A stretch of 64,000 bases of DNA, taken from contig NZ_QMEU01000005.1 in NCBI RefSeq assembly GCF_003284975.1, forward strand, positions 1 to 64,000. The letters run 5' to 3'. The notes under the pieces are model-generated. The model made no database searches. It was not told the origin of the DNA and saw only the letters and a program-made list of their open reading frames with translations. The DNA comes from Mycobacterium colombiense (GTDB lineage Bacteria > Actinomycetota > Actinomycetes > Mycobacteriales > Mycobacteriaceae). Both the position numbers and the translations under genes were made by a program. This document shows, one piece after another, positions 42,609 to 50,152 of the stretch (position 1 is the first letter of the stretch; the number at the start of each line of letters is the position of its first letter).

Positions 42609-42624
42609 GAGAATGCATATTCTC
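42609..42624. promoter_or_regulatory. Island operator site I
   Basis: GAGAAT-GCAT-ATTCTC, a perfect 16-bp palindrome and 12 of 12 match to GRRAAY-N4-RTTYYC. It lies 13 bases upstream of the amidohydrolase start at 42595 and may also serve the divergent ACAD-LLM operon at 42837. Confidence 0.78.
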
Positions 42625-42659
42625 TAATTTTAAAAAAGATACTATCCTGATCCGGCAAT

Positions 42660-42691
42660 GGCTAACTCGGGCGGGATGGTCCAGGTTAGCC
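42660..42691. repeat. Inverted repeat in divergent intergenic region
   Basis: GGCTAAC (42660-42666) and GTTAGCC (42685-42691) form 7-base arms with an 18-base loop, between the amidohydrolase and ACAD genes. It does not match the island operator. It could be a second regulator site or an RNA hairpin; low certainty. Confidence 0.3.
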
Positions 42692-42836
42692 CTGAGTTGG
42701 CGGCGACCGCTGAGGGGAAGACATGACGCGATCGATGTCGGCGGCCGCCGACACGCCCGGCGGATCTGGATGAAGCTTCGAATTATCCTGCCGCACAAGC
42801 CCGTAATCGACGCCCACCTGGGCAGCGAGGTCATGC

Positions 42837-43934
42837 ATGCCAGCGACTGAGGTGGACGACCTGCGCGGTGTCGTTCGCGACTACCTGACCGCGACGTCGC
42901 CCAGTGCGACCGTCCGCGAGCTGATGGCGACGGACCCGGGATACGATCCGGCGTGCTGGCGGCAGATGGCGAACGAGTTGGGCCTGCACGGCATCGCGGT
43001 CCCCGAGCAGTGGGGCGGGGCGGGCGCCGGCACGGCCGAATTAGCGGTCGTCTTCGAAGAGATGGGCCGCGTGCTCCTATGTTCTCCGTTCTTCGCCACC
43101 GTCGCGCTGGCGACACAGGCCGTGTTGGCCAGCGGCGACGACGCGGCGGCGGAGCGGTTCGTCCCGAGCTTCGTGGACGGCACAACCACCGCCGCCCTGA
43201 TCCTCAATGGCCGACTCGACGCGTGGGACCCCGCCGCGGTGACGCTGCGAGCCCACCGGGAAGGCAGCGGTTATCGGATCCACGGTGCGGCTCCCCTGGT
43301 GATCGACGGTCACACCGCCGACGTCCTGCTCGCAGCGGCCGTCACGGAGGCGGGCCTTTCGCTGCTCTCGGTGCGCGGCAGCTCAGCAGGGGTTAGTCGC
43401 ACGCCGCTGGCGGGGCTTGACCGCACCCGCAAGGTGGCCCGGGTTGAGTTCGACGGCGCGCACGCAGAGCTGATCGGGCCGGAGGGGGACGCGGCCGGCT
43501 TCCTGGCACAGACATCGGACCTCGCCCTCGTCGCGTTGACCGCCGAACAGGTCGGCGCGGCACAGCGCTGCCTCGACATGGCTGTCGGCTACGCCAAAGA
43601 ACGAATTCAGTTCGGTCGGCCAATCGGCAGCTTCCAGGCCGTCAAACACCGTTGCGCGGACATGTTGGTTCAGGTGGAAGGTGCGCGTTCGGCCGTGACG
43701 CATGCGGCCGGTGTGGCCTCTACCGATGAGCTGCCTACTGCCGCGTCGGTCGCGAAAATGGTGTGTTCGGAAGTCTCGCTGCAGGCAGCGCTCGACAACA
43801 TGCGCATCCACGGCGGCATCGGGTTCACCTGGGAACACGACGCCCACCTGTTCGTCCGGCGCGCCAAGGCCAGCCAGCTGATCTTCGGCGACCCCGACTA
43901 CCACGCTCAGCGCCTCGCCAGGCTTGTCTCCTGA
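42837..43934 (+). CDS. Acyl-CoA dehydrogenase (short type)
   Basis: Encodes 365 residues. N-domain with GLHGIAVPEQWGGAGAG, a middle domain with GYRIHGAAPLVIDGHTADVLLAA, and a C-domain with AKERIQFGRPIGSFQAVKHRCAD and MRIHGGIGFTWEHDAHLFVRRA, as in FadE29-like subunits. No ACAD partner is adjacent; one may be supplied from another operon. It is followed 10 bases later by an LLM oxidoreductase. The start could also be a nearby in-frame GTG. Confidence 0.9.
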   Translation: MPATEVDDLRGVVRDYLTATSPSATVRELMATDPGYDPACWRQMANELGLHGIAVPEQWGGAGAGTAELAVVFEEMGRVLLCSPFFATVALATQAVLASGDDAAAERFVPSFVDGTTTAALILNGRLDAWDPAAVTLRAHREGSGYRIHGAAPLVIDGHTADVLLAAAVTEAGLSLLSVRGSSAGVSRTPLAGLDRTRKVARVEFDGAHAELIGPEGDAAGFLAQTSDLALVALTAEQVGAAQRCLDMAVGYAKERIQFGRPIGSFQAVKHRCADMLVQVEGARSAVTHAAGVASTDELPTAASVAKMVCSEVSLQAALDNMRIHGGIGFTWEHDAHLFVRRAKASQLIFGDPDYHAQRLARLVS

Positions 43935-43944
43935 AAGGATCCTT

Positions 43945-44847
43945 GTGACCATTTCGTTCTCCCTCGAACTGCCCACCCAGCGCGTCGAGGCGGTCGACGA
44001 GTTCGTCACCGCCGAAGCCATCGCAGACATCGCGCGAGTGGCCGAGGCATCCGGGTTCGCCGCAGTACATGTCACCGACCACCCCGCACCGGACGCAAAG
44101 TGGCTCGACCACGGCGGCCACCACGCGCTCGACCCGTTTGTCGCGTTGGCGTTCGCCGCCGCCGCGACAACCGACGTCAAGCTGCTGACCAATGTCTATA
44201 TCGCCGCTTACCGCAACCCGTTTCTCGGCGCCAAATCGATCCAGAGCCTTGCCGCGCTGTCGAACGGACGGCTCATCCTCGGGACCGCTGCCGGCTACCT
44301 CAAGCCCGAATTCAAAGCCCTTGGCGTCGATTTCGACAACCGCGGCGCCCTGCTCGACGAAGCGCTCGACGTGCTCGACAAGGTGCTCACGGGAGACGAC
44401 ATCGCCTACGAAGGGACATCGTTCGCCGCGCGGGGAGTCAGGCTGCGTCCACTGCCGCCGGCCCCGCCCCCGGTATGGGTCGGCGGCAACAGCAAGCCGG
44501 CCGTCCGCCGCGCGGTATCGCGAGCCCAGGGCTGGGCGCCGTTCAATACGTTCGGCTACGCCGCAGCATCCCGCACGGCAGAGATCTCGTCCATCGACGA
44601 GCTCGAGGCCGCGATCGACTGGGCCAAGCAGTACGCGGCCGAGGTCGGGCGCACCGCACCATTGGATATCTGCTTCTCCGCGGGAAACCTGATGGATGAC
44701 AGCAGATCGTCCGACGAACGCCACGCGATCGTCGCGAGACTGGAAGCGGCCGGCGTTACCTGGCTCACCGTCGCGCCCTCAGGTGCCGACCGGGCGGAGG
44801 TCGTCGAGCGTTCGCGTGCGTTCGCCACAGAGTTCATCACCGCATGA
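43945..44847 (+). CDS. LLM-class F420-dependent oxidoreductase
   Basis: Encodes 300 residues from GTG 43945, with AAAGGATCC upstream. The luciferase-like TIM-barrel pattern is clear: EASGFAAVHVTDHPAP (about residues 36-51), VKLLTNVYIAAYRNPFLGAKSI, LSNGRLILGTAAGYLKPEF and a C-terminal WVGGNSKPAVRRAV. In mycobacteria this subgroup usually uses coenzyme F420, though FMN cannot be excluded. It would reduce or oxidise a pathway intermediate. It ends seven bases before the convergent SnoaL-like gene. Confidence 0.88.
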   Translation: MTISFSLELPTQRVEAVDEFVTAEAIADIARVAEASGFAAVHVTDHPAPDAKWLDHGGHHALDPFVALAFAAAATTDVKLLTNVYIAAYRNPFLGAKSIQSLAALSNGRLILGTAAGYLKPEFKALGVDFDNRGALLDEALDVLDKVLTGDDIAYEGTSFAARGVRLRPLPPAPPPVWVGGNSKPAVRRAVSRAQGWAPFNTFGYAAASRTAEISSIDELEAAIDWAKQYAAEVGRTAPLDICFSAGNLMDDSRSSDERHAIVARLEAAGVTWLTVAPSGADRAEVVERSRAFATEFITA

Positions 44848-44854
44848 CGGCCCT

Positions 44855-45292
44855 TCAGCCCATCAGGCTGTCGGCCGCGAAGCCGTCCACGCTGATCCGG
44901 CGGTGGGCGAACAACCAACTCCCATCCACGGGAACCAGCACGTCCCGGTAGCGGCCCCAGTGGTCGAGCCCGATGTCGGTGTGGACGGCGAAGTAACTGC
45001 CGACCTCGACCCGGTCGCGGGCCACCGAGCCGAACCGGACGCTCGAAACGTGGTGCCGCACATGAGTCGGTGTCCGGCGCGCCGGCTGCCCAGGTCGGGT
45101 CACCGCGGCCGCGAGGCCCGCCTCGATCTCCGCGCGCCCCTTGAGCGGCTCGGCGCCTCCGGTGAATTGCAGCACGCCATCCGCGCCGAAACACGCCGCC
45201 AGCGCGCTCAGGTCGAAGCGGTCGGTGGCCGCGGTGTAATCCGCCAATGTCTGCCGCACCGACTCTCGCACCGCGAGCTCCCATGCCTCCAT
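44855..45292 (-). CDS. SnoaL/NTF2-like protein
   Basis: Encodes 145 residues from ATG 45292; the open frame to 45346 would run through operator J, so the shorter start is preferred. The cone-shaped NTF2-like fold is suggested by LADYTAATDRFDLSALAACF, then VLQFTGGAEPLKGRAEI and YRDVLVPVDGSWLFAHRRIS near the C-terminus. Relatives include polyketide cyclases, limonene epoxide hydrolase and ketosteroid isomerase. The specific reaction is unknown. It is divergent from the isochorismatase-like gene. Confidence 0.82.
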   Translation of the reverse strand: MEAWELAVRESVRQTLADYTAATDRFDLSALAACFGADGVLQFTGGAEPLKGRAEIEAGLAAAVTRPGQPARRTPTHVRHHVSSVRFGSVARDRVEVGSYFAVHTDIGLDHWGRYRDVLVPVDGSWLFAHRRISVDGFAADSLMG

Positions 45293-45328
45293 GTACGCCT
45301 CCTCGTGAAACGCCCCTTTTCGGCGCGC

Positions 45329-45344
45329 GATAACGTCTATTCTC
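45329..45344. promoter_or_regulatory. Island operator site J
   Basis: GATAAC-GTCT-ATTCTC, 11 of 12 matches to GRRAAY-N4-RTTYYC. It directly abuts ATG 45345 and contains a -10-like TAACGT (45331-45336) eight bases before the ATG, as expected for a leaderless message. Confidence 0.65.
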
Positions 45345-45980
45345 ATGCCCCAACCTAGCCTTCAGGACCTGCTCGACCCCGCCACCACCGCACTTGTGAC
45401 GCAGGAGTGCCAGGGCGGGGTGATTGGGCCACAGGCCGGACTTCCGTACCTCGCCGAAGAGGCCCGCCGCGAAGCCATCCCCAACATTGCCAAGTTGCTC
45501 GACGCCGCCAGAGCGGCAGGGGTGGCGGTCGTGCACTGCCTCATCGAGAAGCGCCCCGACAACCGCGGGTCGAACACCAACGCCCGGCTGTTCATGGCCG
45601 GGAAGTCGTTCGCCGCCGACCTGACTCCGGGCAGCCCCGGCGCGTCCGTACTGCCTGAGCTGGGCCCGGCCCCCAGCGACCTCGTGCTCACCCGCACTCA
45701 TGGTGTCGGGCCCATGACTGGAACGGACCTCGACTCCGTACTGCGGAATATGAGCATCAAGACCATTGTGGGAGTTGGTGTTTCGGTCAACATCGCTATC
45801 CAGAACTTCGTGATGGATGCGGTGAATCGCAGCTACCAGTTCGTGTTGCCACGCGACGCCGTAAGTGGCGTTCCACGTGAATACGCCGAATCCATCATTG
45901 ACAACACACTGGCGCTGCTGTCCACCGTGACCACTACCGATGCCGTGGTCGACACGTGGGCCAAGTTTCGCACATTCTGA
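45345..45980 (+). CDS. Isochorismatase-family protein with altered catalytic residues
   Basis: Encodes 211 residues. The fold is recognisable from TTALVTQECQGGVIG, GVAVVHCLIEKRPDNRG, VLTRTHGVGPMTGTDLDSVLR and VGVGVSVNIAIQNFVMDAVNRSYQFVLPRDAVSG. In active cysteine hydrolases the first motif ends in DxQ and the late motif contains a catalytic Cys; here the Asp is replaced by Glu (QECQ) and the Cys position by Ala (NIAIQN). It may be an isochorismatase-like hydrolase of another mechanism or a non-hydrolytic relative. It starts at operator J, probably leaderless. Confidence 0.85.
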   Translation: MPQPSLQDLLDPATTALVTQECQGGVIGPQAGLPYLAEEARREAIPNIAKLLDAARAAGVAVVHCLIEKRPDNRGSNTNARLFMAGKSFAADLTPGSPGASVLPELGPAPSDLVLTRTHGVGPMTGTDLDSVLRNMSIKTIVGVGVSVNIAIQNFVMDAVNRSYQFVLPRDAVSGVPREYAESIIDNTLALLSTVTTTDAVVDTWAKFRTF

Positions 45981-46008
45981 CCCCGCCTGGATGTTGTCGG
46001 GTAAGGGT

Positions 46009-46024
46009 GATAACGTCGTTTTCA
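46009..46024. promoter_or_regulatory. Island operator site K (weak)
   Basis: GATAAC-GTCG-TTTTCA, 9 of 12 matches to GRRAAY-N4-RTTYYC, upstream of the amidohydrolase at 46068. Its left half is identical to site J and includes TAACGT. Confidence 0.42.
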
Positions 46025-46067
46025 CATTGCGTAAATGATCATATCCGCTGTTCAGGAGGAAAGTTCA

Positions 46068-47261
46068 ATGTCGTCCCGTTCATTGCCGTATCCGGTGTTC
46101 GACATCGACAACCACATGTACGAGACGACGGATGCGCTCACGAAGTACCTACCGAAGGAGCACCGCGGAAAGGTCGGTTACGTCGAGGTCAATGGCCGAC
46201 CCAAGCTCGTAGTCAAGGATCACATCAGCCACATGATTCCCAACCCTACCTTCGCGCGTGTCGCCAGGCCGGGCAGCGCCGAGGATTACTTCCTCGGCAA
46301 CAATCCGGAGGGTCTCAACTTCCGTGAATTTGTCGGCGAGGCAATGGATGTCATTCCCGCCTATCAGGCTCCCGCTCCCCGCCTCGAGCTGATGGACGAG
46401 CTGGGGATCGATCAGTGCGTCATGTACCCAACCCTGGCCAGCCTGATCGAGGAACGCACCACCGACGACGTCATCCTCACCCACGCGATCATCCACGCAC
46501 TCAACGAATGGATGCACGAGCACTGGACTTTCAACTATCACGACCGCATCTTCGCAACCCCGGTTATCTGCCTGCCGCTGGTCGACGAGGCCATCAAGGA
46601 ATTTCACTGGGGCCTCGAGCGCGGCATGAAAACGTTCCTGGTCCGGCCCGCCCCCGTGCCCAGCCGCTTCGGCGGATCCCGCTCCATGGGCCTTCCGGAA
46701 TTTGACCCGTTCTGGCAGGAGGTCGTCGACGCCGGCATGCCGGTCACCATGCATGCCTCGGACAGTGGCTACCAAAAGCACCTCATGGAGTGGGAAGGCG
46801 GCGGCGAGTACCTGTCCTTCAAACCCAGCGCGCTGCGCGAGGTGGTAATGGGTCATCGCGCCATCGAGGACACCCTGGCCGCCCTGATCTGCCACGGCGC
46901 GCTGTCCCGCTTCCCCGATTTGAAGATTCTGTGTGTCGAGAACGGCAGCGGGTGGGTGCGCAATCTGCTCGAGCAACTCGATACCGCGTACAAGATCATG
47001 CCGAAAGAATTCGACGAGCATCCCGTCGAGGTGTTCAAGCGCAACATCTACATCCACCCGTTCCTGGAGGACGACGTCAAGGGAATCGTCGAGATCATGG
47101 GCGAGGACCACGTGATGTTCGGCTCCGATTTCCCGCATCCGGAGGGCATAGGCGACCCGCTGAGCTTTGTGGACCGGCTCGACGGCCTCTCGGATGATGT
47201 CAAAGCAAAGATCATGGGCGGCAACGCGATCGAGCAGTTGGGGCTCAAGGTTCCGGCATGA
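46068..47261 (+). CDS. Amidohydrolase family (ACMSD-like) protein, paralogue 4
   Basis: Encodes 397 residues from ATG 46068 with AGGAGGAAA at good spacing. Metal-site motifs: VFDIDNHMYETTDALTKYLP, PVTMHASDSGYQKH and MFGSDFPHPEGIGDP. It is the closest relative of paralogue 2 (36451-37629), sharing IPNPTYEV/IPNPTFAR, NPEG and the order of all blocks. The stop overlaps the MaoC gene start by four bases, so hydrolysis or decarboxylation here is coupled to a hydratase step. Confidence 0.9.
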   Translation: MSSRSLPYPVFDIDNHMYETTDALTKYLPKEHRGKVGYVEVNGRPKLVVKDHISHMIPNPTFARVARPGSAEDYFLGNNPEGLNFREFVGEAMDVIPAYQAPAPRLELMDELGIDQCVMYPTLASLIEERTTDDVILTHAIIHALNEWMHEHWTFNYHDRIFATPVICLPLVDEAIKEFHWGLERGMKTFLVRPAPVPSRFGGSRSMGLPEFDPFWQEVVDAGMPVTMHASDSGYQKHLMEWEGGGEYLSFKPSALREVVMGHRAIEDTLAALICHGALSRFPDLKILCVENGSGWVRNLLEQLDTAYKIMPKEFDEHPVEVFKRNIYIHPFLEDDVKGIVEIMGEDHVMFGSDFPHPEGIGDPLSFVDRLDGLSDDVKAKIMGGNAIEQLGLKVPA

Positions 47262-47734
47262 CCCAGGCGCCCACGTCCCCGAAGGAGTACAACGGGATCG
47301 CCGATTTCGAGGCGCACGTCGGCGAGCACCTCGGCTATAGCGACTGGCTCCGGATTACTCAAAGACAGATCGATCTATTCGCCGAGGCGACCGGTGACCA
47401 TCAATGGATCCACGTGGACCCCGAGAAAGCGGCGGCCGGCCCGTACGGCAAGACCATTGCACACGGCTACCTGACCTTGTCGCTGGTGCCCATCCTGGTC
47501 AAACAGATCTACCGGGTGATCGGGCTGTCGATGCAGGTGAACTACGGCTCTGACAAGCTGCGGTTCCCCGCGCCGGTACCGGTCGACTCTCGCATCCGGG
47601 CCGGAGCCGAGCTTCTCAAGGTCGAGCGCAACGACCGCGGAGGCAGGGCAACGGTCCGTGTCACCGTGGAGGTCGAGGGAAACGACCGGCCGGCGTGCGT
47701 CGTCGACACGATCGCGGCGATGGTCGACGACTGA
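47258..47734 (+). CDS. MaoC-like (R)-enoyl-CoA hydratase
   Basis: Encodes 158 residues from ATG 47258 (ATGA overlap). The hotdog hydratase-2 signature is intact: FAEATGDHQWIHVDPEKAA (about residues 45-63) provides the catalytic Asp and His, followed by GPYGKTIAHGYLTLSLVP. It should hydrate trans-2-enoyl-CoA to the (R)-3-hydroxyacyl-CoA. It forms a two-gene unit with amidohydrolase paralogue 4 and is convergent with the CaiB-like gene. Confidence 0.92.
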   Translation: MTQAPTSPKEYNGIADFEAHVGEHLGYSDWLRITQRQIDLFAEATGDHQWIHVDPEKAAAGPYGKTIAHGYLTLSLVPILVKQIYRVIGLSMQVNYGSDKLRFPAPVPVDSRIRAGAELLKVERNDRGGRATVRVTVEVEGNDRPACVVDTIAAMVDD

Positions 47735-47755
47735 CGGACCGGCAACCACCCGCAG

Positions 47756-50152
47756 CTAGGCGTTCAGCAGGCGTTGCCCGATCACGTGTTGGTCGCGCAG
47801 CACGGCGATCTCCGCGTCGGAAAGTCCAAGTGCCCGAAGCACCTCGTTGTTGTGCTGACCCAATGTCGGAGGCGCGCAACGGTGCTGGTGCTCCGGACCC
47901 GGCGAAAAGCGAAAAGGCCAGCCCGGATACCGATGCCGCCCGGTTATCGAGTGCTCCAGATCCTGATAGAAACCGCGGGCATCGAGCTGCTCGACGTCGT
48001 ACATCTGGTCGGGCGATAGAAGTCGCTCGCCGGGCACGCCGTGTCGACCGAGTGCGGCCACCAGCTCCTCGGCTCGTTGATTGCGCGTCCAGGTCGTCAC
48101 TAGTTCGTCGAAGTTGTCGTGATTTTCCAGGCGTCCCGCTGCGGTCGCGAATCGCGGGTCGTCGCGCAGTTCAGGACGGTCCATCGCCGCCAGCAGCGCA
48201 AGCCAGTCGACGTCGTCGCGCACCGAGAGCGCGATCCACTCGTCGGTAACGCAGGTCGGGTAGACGCCCTGGGCGTATTCGCGGTGGCGGTTCCCTTCGC
48301 GGGGCCGCACCGATCCCGTCAACGAGTACTCGATGATCGGTTCGGCGGTGACCGCCGCACCCACCTCGATCTGCGCAACCTCGATGAGCTGTCCGGAGCC
48401 GGTGGCGCGCCGGTGCTCGAGTGCACCGAGCAGGGCGACGCACGCGTGCACGCCGGCGATCGGGTCGGCAGGCCCCTGAAGATTGCAGGGCGGCCCATCT
48501 GCGTAACCGGTCGTGGCTGACATGCCCGAAACCTGTTCGATATTCAGCGCCCAACCCACGTAGTCGCGCCATGGGCCCTCCAACCCGAATCCGGGCATCC
48601 GTACCAGGATCACGGCGGGATTGATCTTCGCGATGGATTCGTAGTCCAAGCCGAATTCCTCGACGACGCGAGGCGAGAAGTTCTCCACCACCACGTCGGC
48701 TTCGGCGACCAACCGCAGCGCCAGCTCGCGACCGGCGGCAGACCTGAGATCCAGGGTGATGTCACGCTTGTTGAGGTTGGTTCCCTGCCATAGCGGCCCG
48801 CGCTCGTACCAGTCGTCCCCCTCGCGCAGTAGCGAGCCCGAGTACCGATGCCCGTCGGGGCGTTGAATGGACTCGACCTTGATCACGTCGGCGCCGAAGG
48901 CACCGAGATAGCAGGTGAGGTATGCCCCTGCCCAGAAGGTGGTCAAGTCGAACACCTTCAGTCCGGCGAAGGGCGATGAGACATCGCAGACATCGCCCTC
49001 CCGGCGGGGTGCGCCGCGCTCCCCCCACGCCGGACGCGCATCACCGCCGAGACCAGGAGCCGGAGGCGGCGTCCGAACGGGTGTTTTGGATAGCCGGAAT
49101 GGCGCACCCGGCCTGGTGAATCGCCAACCGTCGGCGGCCGTCTCGACAAAGAACCCGCGCTCGGCGTACTGCGGGCAGCTCAGGATGGTGCCGCCGTCGG
49201 TCACCGGCGCCGCGGGAATTCGCATGGCCTGACTCAGGTCGACGAGGTCGGCAACGGTCATCGAATCCAGAAAGGGCTGGGCTTTGGCGAAAAACTCGTC
49301 GCGCTCGGGGCCGCCGAGCATGATCGCGATCTGATGCTCGCCGAACTCGGGCAAGCCGACCATTGCGCACACGTCCAACCAGTGCTGGCCGGTCAGGCAG
49401 TTGATCCCGATCCAGCCGTCGGCGGCGCGCACGATGCCCAGCATCGGTGCGGCTTTCGAGTTAGTGGGCAGGCCAAGGCTTTTCAGACGCGCAGCCATCA
49501 GCATGGGATAGGGCAGGGCCGACAGCAGCGACTCGAACATCGAGACGTCCGCCTCGACCGGCCGGTTGCCCCCCGCTGCGGCGATCCGTAGTGCCGTCAG
49601 CGCTGCCAGGGTCGCATACGCGCCTGTGATGTACTCCGGGATCCGGGCACCGGCTTGAACCGGTGTCCGCCCAGGCTCACGCACATTGACCCAGCCCGCC
49701 GCCGCCTGCAGGGTCAATGGCGTCGTCACCCGGTCACGCAGCGGCCCGTCCTGGCCGAAGTTCGATATCCGGACCACGACGACGTTCGGATTGATCCGGC
49801 GGAGAGTGTCGGTGTCCAGACCCCAATCCTGCCGCTCTGGTGCACCCGCACGCAGGTCTTCCACGAGCACATCCGCGGCCGCGATGAGCTCGTGCAGCTC
49901 CACGCGGCCGCCGTCGCTTGCCAGGTCGATTGTCGCCCCGGACTTTCCGGCGTTCAGGTACGCGAAGAGGCCGCTTCGCTCCGGATCGAGATCGCCCGGC
50001 GGAAACGGGCCCCAGAGGCGCAGCGGGTCGCCCGTGAGAGGCTCGACCTTGCATACGTCGGCGCCGAGATCGACGAGCAACTTGGTGCAGTACGGACCGG
50101 CAATCTCGGACGCCAGCTCAACAACACGCAAACCCGCAAGGGGCCGGTTCAC
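47756..50152 (-). CDS. Tandem-domain CaiB/BaiF family III CoA-transferase-like protein
   Basis: Encodes 798 residues from GTG 50152 (GTGA overlap with the aldehyde dehydrogenase stop); the frame upstream is the shadow of that gene. Two full CaiB domains follow each other, about residues 1-395 (PLAGLRVVELASEIAGPYCTK) and 405-798 (PFAGLKVFDLTTFWAGAYLT). In family III transferases and racemases a catalytic Asp precedes the conserved small-residue helix; here the equivalents read PLTLQAAAG (about 146) and ALNIEQVSG (about 535), so both Asp residues seem to be missing. It may be a CoA-binding protein or use another residue. It is co-transcribed with an aldehyde dehydrogenase. Confidence 0.88.
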   Translation of the reverse strand: MNRPLAGLRVVELASEIAGPYCTKLLVDLGADVCKVEPLTGDPLRLWGPFPPGDLDPERSGLFAYLNAGKSGATIDLASDGGRVELHELIAAADVLVEDLRAGAPERQDWGLDTDTLRRINPNVVVVRISNFGQDGPLRDRVTTPLTLQAAAGWVNVREPGRTPVQAGARIPEYITGAYATLAALTALRIAAAGGNRPVEADVSMFESLLSALPYPMLMAARLKSLGLPTNSKAAPMLGIVRAADGWIGINCLTGQHWLDVCAMVGLPEFGEHQIAIMLGGPERDEFFAKAQPFLDSMTVADLVDLSQAMRIPAAPVTDGGTILSCPQYAERGFFVETAADGWRFTRPGAPFRLSKTPVRTPPPAPGLGGDARPAWGERGAPRREGDVCDVSSPFAGLKVFDLTTFWAGAYLTCYLGAFGADVIKVESIQRPDGHRYSGSLLREGDDWYERGPLWQGTNLNKRDITLDLRSAAGRELALRLVAEADVVVENFSPRVVEEFGLDYESIAKINPAVILVRMPGFGLEGPWRDYVGWALNIEQVSGMSATTGYADGPPCNLQGPADPIAGVHACVALLGALEHRRATGSGQLIEVAQIEVGAAVTAEPIIEYSLTGSVRPREGNRHREYAQGVYPTCVTDEWIALSVRDDVDWLALLAAMDRPELRDDPRFATAAGRLENHDNFDELVTTWTRNQRAEELVAALGRHGVPGERLLSPDQMYDVEQLDARGFYQDLEHSITGRHRYPGWPFRFSPGPEHQHRCAPPTLGQHNNEVLRALGLSDAEIAVLRDQHVIGQRLLNA

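Noticed and set aside
42770..42850. A 26-codon plus-strand frame (MKLRIILPHKPVIDAHLG...) just before the ACAD at 42837
   Set aside because: The N-terminus looks protein-like, but it is very short, overlaps the ACAD start and matches no family I know.
44556..46025. A 489-codon minus-strand frame covering the SnoaL, isochorismatase and LLM genes
   Set aside because: It is antisense or out of frame to three genes with clear domains and shows no domain of its own.
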